Origin: an uncultured Porphyromonadaceae bacterium | Lineage (GTDB): Bacteria > Bacteroidota > Bacteroidia > Bacteroidales > Muribaculaceae | Direction of reading: 5' to 3' | NCBI GenBank assembly: GCA_947177135.1 | Contig: CAMWTI010000013.1 | Span: 1 to 32,744, forward strand | DNA: 32,744 bases | Shown here: piece after piece, positions 1 to 13,638 of the stretch | Numbering within the stretch: the first letter of the stretch is position 1 | Layout: each line of letters starts with the position of its first letter | Program-made: the position numbers and the translations under genes | Notes under the pieces: model-generated | What the model saw: only the letters and a program-made list of their open reading frames with translations | Databases searched by the model: none | Told to the model about the DNA's origin: nothing

Positions 1-1
1 G

Positions 2-1696
2 GATATGTATCATTTCACATTGAACAATATCACTGACGCGACACTGTTTTTAAGCTATGATATTTTTGGCGAGGAGCCGTTCATGACCCAGCGCGCACGT
101 CTGAGCAGAACGAGCCGCACATGGTCGGAAGTGACATTGACAAAACCGTATAAACTTGAAGCAGGAAAACCACTGTTCGTAGGTTACACCGTTGTCCGTC
201 CGAATCCTCAGGACTGCCCGTTTATCGCTGACACCAAACCGGTCGACAATGATTGCAGTTTCTGGGCGAACTATGTCCTGGACGGAGAACGCCGCTGGGA
301 GAACTGGGCCCCGAAGTTCGGAAGCCTTTGTCTGCGTGTGAAGCTGCGTGGCCGGAATCTTCCGACCAACGATGTCGAGCTGACATCCCTGTCGATTCCC
401 ACGCAGGTCAACCGAGGATCTTTCTCGGCCACATTTGAAGTCAAGAACATGGGTGCCAATGACGTGACCAGCATCGGTTATACATGCTCTGTCGGATCAG
501 GAACCAAACTCAACCGCGTCTACACTCCGTCGACCCCCATCTCTTTCAGTGAAACTCAAAATATCACACTGAGTCTTTCTTGCCGTGAATACGGTCAGGA
601 TATACCTGTGTCGGTCGAGATCACCTCAGTCAATGGTGTCGACGATACAGACCCGTCTAACAACGCCCAGACCCAGACAATGCTGTGTCTGGATCCTGCT
701 ATGGGTTATGAGCGCAACATGGTCATGGAGGAAGGCACCGGCACCTGGTGCGGCAATTGCCCGCGCGGACTGTCATCGATGAAATACATGGCCGAAAAAT
801 ATCCCGGACGTTTTATCGGAATCGGAGTGCATCAAGGTGATGCAATGGAAATCAAAGAAGGATCACAGTATTATGAAAAAAACTCCTATTTGCCTCATCT
901 TATGATGCTTGGCGGATATCCCAACGCCCGATACAACCGTAACGACAGCTATGGCAATTCGATCAATGACTTCGGCAGCCATGTCGAGAGCATATTCAAT
1001 TCGATCACCGAAATGCCTGCTGTGGCCAAAATTTCCGCCGAAATTTATTTTGCCGATGAAGAGAAAACCGAGATTAACGTCGAGACAGAGACAGAATTCG
1101 CGCTGGACAATTCCTACTCTTACCGCATCGCTCTTGTGCTGGTTGAAAATGGCGTCGGCCCCTACAATCAGTCTAACTATTACGCAGGAATGTCGTATGG
1201 ATGTGGCGGATGGGAAGCTTTGCCTAATCCTGCTTCAAGCGAATTTGATGAAGTTTTGAGATATGTCGATGCATATAATGGCAAAGAAGGCGTGTTGCCT
1301 GAAAGCCGTATTGCGAAGACCCAGTATCGATACAATTCTCTTCTGCCGACCAACGCGCTCTCATCGCTCAATGATTTTGGAGTGGTTGCGATGCTGATAA
1401 ACGGCAAAACGGGTGCTATTGAAAACGCCACGCTCTGCCATGGCAATCCAGATCTTGCCGTCAAGGCATTTGATCCTACCTCCGGTATCGGTGAAGTCTA
1501 TTCTTCTCCGTCTGTGGCAGTGTCGGGAGCCGAAGGAGGCCTGTATATCAAAGGCCAGTACAACTCGGCCGTCGTATACGGAGTCAATGGCGTCGTTGCT
1601 GCATATGCCGACGGAAGCGATTTTGTCGCCCTTCCTGCCGGATTGTATATTGTCAGCGTCGATGGAGCGGTGGCTGGCAAAGTGCAGGTGCGCTGA
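2..1696 (+). CDS. Omp28-like secreted protein with thioredoxin CxxC motif, 5'-partial
   Basis: This is the 3' part of an exported protein. The reading frame is open to the left edge (a GAT codon precedes the first ATG at position 5), and the visible N-terminus has no signal peptide and starts inside a beta-rich domain, so the true start lies outside the window. Numbering from that ATG, residues 1-115 and 120-225 look like two beta-sandwich segments. Residues 235-475 look like the Omp28/thioredoxin-like region, with a TWCGNCPRG redox motif (C249 and C252). The last 60 residues end in LPAGLYIVSVDG then KVQVR, which resembles a T9SS type A sorting tail. The likely role is a cell-surface or secreted redox-active protein of unknown substrate. 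A terminator hairpin follows at 1759-1793. The family call rests on the CxxC context and the architecture. Confidence 0.7.
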   Translation, partial: DMYHFTLNNITDATLFLSYDIFGEEPFMTQRARLSRTSRTWSEVTLTKPYKLEAGKPLFVGYTVVRPNPQDCPFIADTKPVDNDCSFWANYVLDGERRWENWAPKFGSLCLRVKLRGRNLPTNDVELTSLSIPTQVNRGSFSATFEVKNMGANDVTSIGYTCSVGSGTKLNRVYTPSTPISFSETQNITLSLSCREYGQDIPVSVEITSVNGVDDTDPSNNAQTQTMLCLDPAMGYERNMVMEEGTGTWCGNCPRGLSSMKYMAEKYPGRFIGIGVHQGDAMEIKEGSQYYEKNSYLPHLMMLGGYPNARYNRNDSYGNSINDFGSHVESIFNSITEMPAVAKISAEIYFADEEKTEINVETETEFALDNSYSYRIALVLVENGVGPYNQSNYYAGMSYGCGGWEALPNPASSEFDEVLRYVDAYNGKEGVLPESRIAKTQYRYNSLLPTNALSSLNDFGVVAMLINGKTGAIENATLCHGNPDLAVKAFDPTSGIGEVYSSPSVAVSGAEGGLYIKGQYNSAVVYGVNGVVAAYADGSDFVALPAGLYIVSVDGAVAGKVQVR

Positions 1697-1758
1697 ACGA
1701 ATACTGATATCCATACTGACAAGTCTGAGATAAAAGCCTTGTCTGTATCTTTACTGAT

Positions 1759-1805
1759 GACCCGAAAAGTCTTTTGTTGAGGCTTTTCGGGTCTCGTTTG
1801 TTTTT
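1759..1805 (+). terminator. Intrinsic terminator after the Omp28-like gene
   Basis: An 11-bp perfect stem (1759-1769 with 1783-1793) is followed by a T-rich stretch (1792-1805). It lies 62 bases after the stop codon of the upstream gene and before the promoter region of the fucosidase gene, so it separates the two transcripts. Confidence 0.8.
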
Positions 1806-1858
1806 GAAATTTTTACTGAAAATATGGCCATTTATGTTCATTCGATTCTTCGTTCGTT

Positions 1859-1907
1859 TAAATTTGTGAATGAAAGTTGTGGATATTGGAAAAAATGTGT
1901 AAATTTG
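1859..1907 (+). promoter_or_regulatory. Bacteroidetes-type promoter region for the GH95-GH2 unit, duplicated -7 box
   Basis: TAAATTTG at 1900-1907 matches the Bacteroidetes -7 element TAnnTTTG. A TTG at 1877-1879 sits 20 bases upstream, the expected place for the -33 element. Transcription would start near 1914 and give a leader of about 40 bases before the ATG at 1954. The same TAAATTTGTGAA string occurs at 1859-1870, 41 bases upstream, and may be a second promoter or a repeated binding site. Confidence 0.65.
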
Positions 1908-1953
1908 TGAACGTAATTAGCTATTGAAATTATATCTTACCATAAATTATCGC

Positions 1954-4900
1954 ATGAAACTGAAAATCAGTACATTACTGGCCGGAGCCATATTGGCGGC
2001 GTCCAGTGTGGCAGCGCAAGATCTGCCAACGTTCTCAACCGATGGCAACGATGAGTGGTATTATGTCACTTTCTGTCGTAGCAATCTGGTCATCACAGAC
2101 AACGGGGCCGGACAGCCTGCAACCATTCAGGCGGCGGCAATAAACGAAGGCCAGATCTGGAAGCTTGTAGGCTCGAAAGAAAACTTCCAACTGATCAACA
2201 AGGCCGGCCGCTATGCCTCTGTCAGCGGCAGCGGAGATAACGCCCGTCTGGTCACAGGGGCGGCTCCCGATGCCTCCGGATTCCAGCTCATATCCACCGG
2301 CAACAGCTCGTTTGCCGGCAACTGGGAGATCAAGGCGAACTCGATCAGCGGAAATAACGACCGATTCAATCAGTGGACCGGATTCGAAGCAGGCAAGCCT
2401 GTCGGATTCTGGTCGGCCGCCGATGCCAACAATCCTCTGTTTTTTTCTCTGGCCGGCGAGATCGTGGCCGACGCCAACGTGCAGGGTTCGACATCCTGGC
2501 GTCCTGAATCCGATCTGACACTCTGGTACACCACTCCGGCCGATCTCACTGGCGCCGGCAATGTGTGGATGGAATATTCGCTTCCGCTGGGCAACGGACA
2601 GCTGGGAGCAAGCATGTTCAACGGCATTAACCGTGACGAATTGCTCATAAACGAGAAGACCCTCTGGCAGGGACGCAGCACAGACCAGACCGCATCCTAT
2701 GGCGGCTATCAGGTGTTCGGTTCGCTGTATATGGACATGCTTGAAGGCTACCGCTTCGGCGAGACTGCCGCTACAGGCGCAAAGGACTACTATCGTGCGC
2801 TGAATCTCAGCAACGCAACCGGCGAGAGCGCGTTTACAGACGCGGAAGGCGCGGTGAGCTACAAGCGCCAGTACATCGTCTCTAACCCTGACGGAGTCGT
2901 GGCTGTGCACATCACGGCATCAAAACCCGGCAGTATCAATCAGAATTATTGGATGAAGCCCGGTGTGACCGGATCAATGAAATATGAGGACGGCGAAGGC
3001 TACTACTCAGGCAAACTGCAGACTGTGGCCTATAACTGCCGCTTCAAAGTCGTGGCCAAAGGCGGAGAAATGACCACATCGTCGAAGGGTGTGACTGTCA
3101 AGGGTGCCGATGAAGTGACTGTCTATGTCAAGGCTGCGACCGACTATGATCCGTATCAGCCGACATATGTGAGCGGTGAATCAGCCGCCGAACTGGACGC
3201 TTCTGTCAAGTCCGTGCTTGCCGCAGCCGCACAGAAAGGCTGGGACAATGTATATGCCGATCATGTTGCCGATTATAAACAGATGTTTGACCGCGTGAGC
3301 TTTGTTATCGACGGCGCAAAGAATGAAATCCCCACCAACGAACTGGTCGACAATTACTCCGCTCAGAACAACCCGGCATATCTGATGCTCGAGCAGCTCT
3401 ACTTCAATTATGGACGCTATCTCGAAATCGCATCCTCCCGCGGCGTGGATCTGCCATCAAACCTCCAGGGCATCTGGAACAACTCCAACTCCGCTCCATG
3501 GAATGCCGACATTCACGCAAACATCAACGTGCAGATGAACTACTGGCCCGCCGAACCCACAAACCTCAGCGAATGCCATCTGCCGTTCCTTAACTACATC
3601 CACAACATGGCTGAAAACCACTCCGAATGGAAGCAATATGCCAAAGATTCTGGCCAGACTGTCGGATGGACTCTGTATACGGAAAACAATATTTTCGGCG
3701 GAGTAGGCTCGTTCATGCACAATTATGTGATAGGCAACGCATGGTATTGCACCCATCTCTGGCAGCATTACCGCTATACTCTCGACAAGGAATACCTTGC
3801 CAAAGTATTCCCTGCGATGTGGTCATGCGCGATGTATTGGGTAGAACGCCTGAAACTTGACTCTGACGGCACATATGTCGCTCCCCGCGAATACTCCCCC
3901 GAACAAGGACCGACAGAAGATGGCGTGGCTCATGCCCAACAGCTTATCTACGACCTGTTTGAAAATACTCTCAAAGCAGCCGAAGTGCTTGGCGTTGACC
4001 ATGATCTCTCCACTCTTCAGGACCGCTTCAACAAACTCGACAAAGGTCTCGCCACCGAGCCTTACACCGGAGCATGGGGCACTGCCAACGGTGTGAACAG
4101 CGGTGATCTTCTGCTCCGCGAATGGAAAACGAGCAACTACACATCCGGCGAGAACGGACACCGCCACATGAGCCACCTCATGGCTGTGTATCCTTTCAAC
4201 CAGATCACTCCCGACAGCGAATTCTTCACACCCGCAGTCAATTCGATGAAACTCCGCGGTGACGCTTCAACCGGCTGGTCAATGGGCTGGAAGATCAACC
4301 TCTGGGCTCGTCTGCTCGACGGCAACCGCGCACGCAACATTCTCCACACCGCCCTGCGTCACTCGACAAGCTATGGCACAAACCAGGCCGCCGGCGGCAT
4401 CTACTACAACCTCTTCGACTCTCACTCGCCCTTCCAGATCGACGGCAACTTCGGCTCATGTGCCGGCATTGCCGAAATGCTTATGCAGAGCCAGAATGAT
4501 GAAGTGCATCTCTTCCCCGCAATGCCGACAGCATGGCAGACAGGCCATCTCACTGGTCTTAAGGCCATCGGTGACTTCACCGTCGATCTCTATTGGGAAA
4601 AACGCACTCCTTCCTATGTGCGCATCGTCAGCAACCAGGGACAGCCGCTGACCATACGTGCCGCCGGACTGAACGAGGCCGTCATATCGGTCAACGGTCA
4701 GAAGATCGAGCCTGCCACTGACGTGACCAAGACTATCGAGACCGAACCCGGCGACGTGATCCTGGTGGAATTTGTCGAAGGAGTCTCGATCGTGGACGTC
4801 GAAGACAGCAACATGCCTGTTGAGTTGAGCGTCAGCGGACGCACCGTCACAGCATTCGGAGAAATCGCTTCGATGAATGTCTATGACATGCAGGGACGTC

Positions 4901-5019
4901 TGCTCGCCGCAGTCGCAACCCCATCTGTCGTTGTGCCTGAAGGCTGCGGAAATGTGGTGATTGTCACCGTAAATACTGCCGACGGACGTACCGTTTCGCA
5001 GAAAATTGCCGTCAAATAG
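1954..5019 (+). CDS. GH95 alpha-L-fucosidase, secreted
   Basis: Predicted glycoside hydrolase family 95 enzyme, a family known for inverting alpha-1,2-L-fucosidases (some members are alpha-L-galactosidases). The ATG at 1954 is preferred over an in-frame TTG at 1924 because it begins a clear signal peptide (MKLKISTLLAGAILAASSVAAQ) and lies about 40 bases after the promoter. Residues 22-165 form an extra N-terminal domain that looks like a carbohydrate-binding beta-trefoil or similar fold. The GH95 region starts near residue 190 (LPLGNGQLGASMFNG). N523 and N525 (HANINVQMNYWPAE), E650 (EYSPEQGP) and D830 (IDGNFG) align by eye with the asparagine pair, acid Glu and Asp of Bifidobacterium AfcA. 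The last 65 residues resemble a T9SS tail but lack the YPNP signature. The GH2 gene starts 27 bases later, so the two are probably co-transcribed. Confidence 0.92.
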   Translation: MKLKISTLLAGAILAASSVAAQDLPTFSTDGNDEWYYVTFCRSNLVITDNGAGQPATIQAAAINEGQIWKLVGSKENFQLINKAGRYASVSGSGDNARLVTGAAPDASGFQLISTGNSSFAGNWEIKANSISGNNDRFNQWTGFEAGKPVGFWSAADANNPLFFSLAGEIVADANVQGSTSWRPESDLTLWYTTPADLTGAGNVWMEYSLPLGNGQLGASMFNGINRDELLINEKTLWQGRSTDQTASYGGYQVFGSLYMDMLEGYRFGETAATGAKDYYRALNLSNATGESAFTDAEGAVSYKRQYIVSNPDGVVAVHITASKPGSINQNYWMKPGVTGSMKYEDGEGYYSGKLQTVAYNCRFKVVAKGGEMTTSSKGVTVKGADEVTVYVKAATDYDPYQPTYVSGESAAELDASVKSVLAAAAQKGWDNVYADHVADYKQMFDRVSFVIDGAKNEIPTNELVDNYSAQNNPAYLMLEQLYFNYGRYLEIASSRGVDLPSNLQGIWNNSNSAPWNADIHANINVQMNYWPAEPTNLSECHLPFLNYIHNMAENHSEWKQYAKDSGQTVGWTLYTENNIFGGVGSFMHNYVIGNAWYCTHLWQHYRYTLDKEYLAKVFPAMWSCAMYWVERLKLDSDGTYVAPREYSPEQGPTEDGVAHAQQLIYDLFENTLKAAEVLGVDHDLSTLQDRFNKLDKGLATEPYTGAWGTANGVNSGDLLLREWKTSNYTSGENGHRHMSHLMAVYPFNQITPDSEFFTPAVNSMKLRGDASTGWSMGWKINLWARLLDGNRARNILHTALRHSTSYGTNQAAGGIYYNLFDSHSPFQIDGNFGSCAGIAEMLMQSQNDEVHLFPAMPTAWQTGHLTGLKAIGDFTVDLYWEKRTPSYVRIVSNQGQPLTIRAAGLNEAVISVNGQKIEPATDVTKTIETEPGDVILVEFVEGVSIVDVEDSNMPVELSVSGRTVTAFGEIASMNVYDMQGRLLAAVATPSVVVPEGCGNVVIVTVNTADGRTVSQKIAVK

Positions 5020-5034
5020 ACTTTCTCTTGTTAA

Positions 5035-9915
<4,881 letters not shown>

Positions 9916-9961
9916 TCTTTCCCGCAGCCTTAAAAACACGAATGAGGCTGCGTCAGTTGTG

Positions 9962-10001
9962 AACTGCCTCCAAAAAGTTATCTGACTTTTTGGAGGCAGT
10001 T
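9962..10001. terminator. 17-bp perfect hairpin after the GH2 gene
   Basis: Arms 9962-9978 and 9985-10001 are perfectly complementary around a 6-base loop. It lies 46 bases after the GH2 stop codon. The downstream T-run is short (TTTAAT), so it is not a textbook terminator, but the stem length and position suit 3'-end formation or mRNA stabilisation. Transcripts from the tRNA on the other strand would also meet it. Confidence 0.6.
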
Positions 10002-10079
10002 TAATAGGTGCCAGCCCTAATTTTGGTCTGCATCAAAAAGTTTTATCGGACAGCAATAAATTTTTTATCACCCCGGCTA

Positions 10080-10141
10080 TACCTTCATATGCAACAGGAC
10101 CTGTGTCGGTTTTGGCACAGGTCCTGTTGCATATGAAGGTA
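10080..10141. repeat. 26-bp perfect inverted repeat abutting the tRNA 3' end
   Basis: Arms 10080-10105 and 10116-10141 are perfect reverse complements around a 10-base loop. The right arm includes the last acceptor-stem base and the discriminator base of tRNA-Arg (10141 and 10140). Neither side has a T-run, so it is not a standard intrinsic terminator. In the minus-strand transcript it would form a very stable 3' trailer hairpin. Confidence 0.9.
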
Positions 10142-10211
10142 GCTCCGCGGGGAATCGAACCCCGATCTAAAGTTTAGGAAACTTCTATTCTATCCGTTGA
10201 ACTACGGAGCC
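10140..10211 (-). tRNA. tRNA-Arg (anticodon CCT)
   Basis: Read on the minus strand, the sequence folds as a complete cloverleaf of 72 bases including the discriminator. The acceptor arm begins GGCTCCG and closes with CGGAGCT, ending in a G-U pair. The anticodon arm GAAGT-TTCCTAA-ACTTT places CCT at positions 34-36, and the T arm is GGGG-TTCGAAC-CCCG. The anticodon CCT reads AGG arginine codons. CCA is not fully encoded (the bases after the discriminator are CCT), so it must be added after transcription. The promoter lies immediately upstream at 10219-10248. Confidence 0.95.
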
Positions 10212-10218
10212 GCGGGTG

Positions 10219-10248
10219 CAAAGTTAGCTCTTTTTTGTGAATCTGCAA
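10219..10248 (-). promoter_or_regulatory. Promoter of tRNA-Arg
   Basis: On the minus strand TAACTTTG (10226 down to 10219) matches the Bacteroidetes -7 element. A TTG (10248-10246) sits 19 bases upstream as the -33 element. Only 7 bases separate the -7 box from the mature tRNA 5' end, so transcription starts at or within a few bases of the tRNA. Confidence 0.75.
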
Positions 10249-10252
10249 GCGA

Positions 10253-13200
10253 TTATTTTTCGATAAATTCAAGTTGCCGGAGGTGTTCGGCCGGAATCGT
10301 GTCTGACGTCGAGTCGATTTCCGTCAGCTTCTCATGTGATTTCACACGCAGCGGAGCAACTCTGGCCGCTTCCACTCCACGGGTGAAGGCAGTTCGGATT
10401 TCCTGTACGAGGTTGACCCTCACCGAATCGGCGAGAGCTACGCTTTCGGCGGCTGCGTTGTTTTTGTAGCGGGCCTTGCCTATTCGGATTTTCATGTCGT
10501 CGGCCGGGCCGGTTATGTTGATGCCGAATTTAAATGGTAATGGCGATTTGAGAACTGACACGTGATAGTTCAGATTCAGGTCGAGGTCGTTGCGCCCCAT
10601 GACTCCGAGGCGGTAGCGGTCGAAGTCAAACATGAACGGGTAGAGTTCGAGCATCGAGTTCTCGACTGACAACTCCACGCTCATGTGTTCGATCATGTTT
10701 CGCTGCTTGTCTTTAAACATCAGCCACTTCGATATGGTCTTGAATGTTGATTCGTCGAGTACCACCAGGGAGTCGCCCGTCATATTCATCATGGCGTGGA
10801 TGGTGGGGGTCTTGAGGTTCATTAGCGAGTCTATCTCCGTTGTGGCGCCGAGGGTCACGTCGATCACTCCTCCGATTTGTCCGAGAATAGGCATTATGGT
10901 GTCAAGCGCCGGCATCAGTTCGATAACGCGTCCGATCTTGAACCTGTTGAGTCTGAGTGCCATTGCCATGTCAATATTGCTGGTGTTGGGCGCATAATAG
11001 AGAGCGTTGAGATCGATTGATCCGATGTCGGTCAGGGCATGGAGGTTTTGCAAGCTGACCGCGCCGTTGTTGACCAGCAGCGATCCAGTGAAGTCGTGCA
11101 TGGTCATTGTGGAGTAGATTATGTTGTCGGCGGTGAACCGAAGTTCGGCATCGATGTTGACGGGCACCAGCACTGCGGCTATCTCCGAAACAGCCAGTGA
11201 GTCTGCCGAAGCTTGCAGGGCGTCGTCGTCAAGGTCAACCGATCCGGCCAGGGCCATTGCGGCCGAGTCGGAGCGTGCGGCCAGTGCCGCTCCTCTGAAT
11301 GCGGCCTGGGTCAGTTCGTTGATGTTGATTGTGTCGGCGTGGAGATTGAATCCGATTTTCAGCGGAGAGCGTCGCCGTTTGCCGCCGGTTATTGACCGGC
11401 GTATGTTGCTGACCGAGCCATTCGCATTGAACCGGCTCTGTCCAGCAGTGATTTCCACGTTGTGGAGCGATAGTGAGTCGGCAGTGAAATGGAAGTTGAG
11501 ATTCTTCATGCCGGTGCGTAGCGGAAACAGCGGAGTGAACATTCGTCCGCGTGCCGCTGTCAGCGATCCGTCAAGTTCCAGCCGCCGCAGAAGCGATGTT
11601 GTCTTCGTGTCCAGTCCGAAGTCCAGAGTCTCGTCATTGTTGCTCTCGGTGATTTCCCGGTTGCGCCGGTTGCGTATCCGGGCCGAGTCTGAGGCTGAGA
11701 TTGTCCGTTGGGCGCGTTGTCGTCGCGGACGCAGGTGCATGTTTGCGACGATATCGCTTCGGCTCAGGCTTATGCGGTTCAGACCTTGGGAATAGACAAT
11801 ACGCCGTGCGTTCATGTCGATGGCCAGTTCCGGGATTTTATTGTCGCCATTATGCCGTAGCAAGCTGGCGTTGGCCTTGAGTCCGCGCAACATGGCTCTG
11901 AGCGAGTCTTTGGCCGAAGTGAACCGCAGGCGTTCCAGTTCGATAATGCCACCCATCGGTGTGATTACGGTCGAGTCTGCGATCGAAGCGTCGTTTCGGC
12001 ATCCGATGCCCATTTTCAAGCGCGACAACTGCGCCGTCATTTCAGGCATTGTCATTGATGCAGTGTCAATGCTCACTGACACCATCAGCGTCGAGTCCAC
12101 TTTTGTCGACGTGCCGAACCTCAGTTCGGTCAGCGCGGCCGAGACATGCAGCGAGTCTGCCGGCAGTGTTGCCTTTAAATCCGAGACAATGGCTCTGCCG
12201 TTGAGCCGGGCGCGGTGGAATGTGGCGGCCGACAGGTCGGACAGGCGCAGGTCAAAGTCTGTGTCGGCCCTGAACCGTCCGCTGATTTCCGCTCCGAGGC
12301 GCCGGAGCAATATGGGCGGCAGCTGGTCAAGGATGATGCTTCCGTTGAAGTGTCCGGCCATTTTCGGGTCGGAAAAGAGATTGGTGGCGGTGCCGCGCAA
12401 GGCCACAGAAGTGGCTCCGCGATCGCCTGTCAGTTCCAGCCGCCGCAACGTCACCACTGAAGAGTCAGGCACGGACGGAGAATATGTGATGTCGGCCGCC
12501 AGCGCCGCGTTGCGGAAGCGCAGGCGCATGTCCGGTGCGGCCAGAGTGCCGTCGGTCAGCTCTAAGCCGGCTCCGATGGCCGGCAGCATAGTGTCGGTCA
12601 TGACGTATGGTTTCATCAGAGTGGCGTTTAGGCTGAGTCTGCCGCCAAATTCCAGGCGAGGAATCACGTTGTCCATTCCTGGCTGCATCCGGGCCAGTCT
12701 CACGGCATAATTCGGGTCCAGTTCCTCGATTTTTATACTCAGAGATGCGATTGTGGGCGGTTCAGCCAGATCTGCTTCCGCGTCCACTGTTACAGACAGT
12801 TCTCCGGCGCTGACGGTCATATCGTTGAGCCTGATGGTCTGCGGCGTTGCCGGATGCCATGCCACGTTGCCTTTCAGGCCGATGGTGAAGCTGTCGGGCA
12901 GCGCGACGAGGGCGGTGTGCGGCATGGCCGAGAAGCTGACGGAATAGCGCGGTTCGCCGTCATTGATCACTGACAGTCCGCTCAGAGTCAGGGCCACGTC
13001 AATCGAGTCTGCTTCCGACTGATAGCGCAGCGGTGCGTCGCCTTCGATCACAAACCGCTCCAGTGTCAGCGGCGGCAGAATCAGAGGACCGTTGTCGGGC
13101 GAGGCGGGGGTGTCGTCGGCCACCGGCAGAATATCAAGATTGCCATGGCCGTCAGGTCCTGTGTAGACAAACACTGACGGACGCGTGATTGTCACATCGT

Positions 13201-13582
13201 GGATCGTTACAGCTCCTTTCAGTAGTGCTGCCAGATCTATGGCGCCATGGATCCGCTCCACGCTCAGCAGTGTTGATGCTTCGGGAGGGAGTCCCGGCAG
13301 CAGCGATCGCACCGCCAACGAGTCGACCGTCAGCTCAAAACGCGGAAAACTGCTCCACCAAGTCAGTTCCACGCGGTTTGCGTCCATGCGGCCTTCGTTG
13401 AGATACTCCGTGCCATATTTTCTGACCATTCCTGTGAGGCGTTCGGGAGTCAGCATCCACAAAGCCACCGATAGCGTGGCTGCTATAACTGTGATCACTG
13501 TCGCCAGAGTCCATAACGGCAGTTTCCACCACAGACCACGGCGGCGCTTTTTTTTAATCTTGGGTTCAGCTTCTTTTTCCAT
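10253..13582 (-). CDS. AsmA-like envelope protein
   Basis: This 1109-residue protein has a basic cytoplasmic N-terminus (KIKKKRRR), one membrane anchor (about residues 17-43) and a very long beta-rich periplasmic region. That is the architecture of AsmA/TamB-type proteins, which in Gram-negatives are implicated in lipid transport between membranes or outer-membrane biogenesis. The first residues after the anchor (MLTPERLTGMVRKYGTEYLN) and the C-terminal stretch around 900-1080 (MMNMTGDSLVVLDESTFKTI, then LDLNLNYHVSVLKSPLPFKF) are typical of Bacteroidetes AsmA-like C-terminal regions. A basic, probably disordered insert (RPRRQRAQRT and following) lies near the middle. The gene stands alone with its own promoter; the tRNA-Arg gene follows on the same strand. 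No catalytic motifs are visible. Confidence 0.8.
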   Translation of the reverse strand: MEKEAEPKIKKKRRRGLWWKLPLWTLATVITVIAATLSVALWMLTPERLTGMVRKYGTEYLNEGRMDANRVELTWWSSFPRFELTVDSLAVRSLLPGLPPEASTLLSVERIHGAIDLAALLKGAVTIHDVTITRPSVFVYTGPDGHGNLDILPVADDTPASPDNGPLILPPLTLERFVIEGDAPLRYQSEADSIDVALTLSGLSVINDGEPRYSVSFSAMPHTALVALPDSFTIGLKGNVAWHPATPQTIRLNDMTVSAGELSVTVDAEADLAEPPTIASLSIKIEELDPNYAVRLARMQPGMDNVIPRLEFGGRLSLNATLMKPYVMTDTMLPAIGAGLELTDGTLAAPDMRLRFRNAALAADITYSPSVPDSSVVTLRRLELTGDRGATSVALRGTATNLFSDPKMAGHFNGSIILDQLPPILLRRLGAEISGRFRADTDFDLRLSDLSAATFHRARLNGRAIVSDLKATLPADSLHVSAALTELRFGTSTKVDSTLMVSVSIDTASMTMPEMTAQLSRLKMGIGCRNDASIADSTVITPMGGIIELERLRFTSAKDSLRAMLRGLKANASLLRHNGDNKIPELAIDMNARRIVYSQGLNRISLSRSDIVANMHLRPRRQRAQRTISASDSARIRNRRNREITESNNDETLDFGLDTKTTSLLRRLELDGSLTAARGRMFTPLFPLRTGMKNLNFHFTADSLSLHNVEITAGQSRFNANGSVSNIRRSITGGKRRRSPLKIGFNLHADTININELTQAAFRGAALAARSDSAAMALAGSVDLDDDALQASADSLAVSEIAAVLVPVNIDAELRFTADNIIYSTMTMHDFTGSLLVNNGAVSLQNLHALTDIGSIDLNALYYAPNTSNIDMAMALRLNRFKIGRVIELMPALDTIMPILGQIGGVIDVTLGATTEIDSLMNLKTPTIHAMMNMTGDSLVVLDESTFKTISKWLMFKDKQRNMIEHMSVELSVENSMLELYPFMFDFDRYRLGVMGRNDLDLNLNYHVSVLKSPLPFKFGINITGPADDMKIRIGKARYKNNAAAESVALADSVRVNLVQEIRTAFTRGVEAARVAPLRVKSHEKLTEIDSTSDTIPAEHLRQLEFIEK

Positions 13583-13589
13583 TGCGTCC

Positions 13590-13619
13590 CAAAGTTAGTG
13601 ATTTATCGCGAAATGGCAA
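13590..13619 (-). promoter_or_regulatory. Promoter of the AsmA-like gene, almost leaderless
   Basis: On the minus strand TAACTTTG (13597 down to 13590) follows TTTTG (TTG at 13619-13617) with 19 bases between. Only 7 bases separate the -7 box from the ATG at 13582, the same distance as in the tRNA promoter. The transcript would therefore have little or no 5' leader. Confidence 0.65.
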
Positions 13620-13638
13620 AACGAGTCAAAGCTACAGT

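Noticed and set aside
2035..2910. A 291-codon minus-strand frame opposite the GH95 gene
   Set aside because: No recognisable motif, and it is antisense to a catalytically intact glycosidase.
10080..10141. Invertible promoter or integration (att) site at the tRNA
   Set aside because: The inverted arms enclose only 10 bases, no recombinase or integrase is nearby, and there is no direct repeat of the tRNA end.
11121..12710. Long plus-strand frames opposite the AsmA-like gene
   Set aside because: Ser/Arg-rich translations without domains, signal or promoter; shadows of the minus-strand gene.
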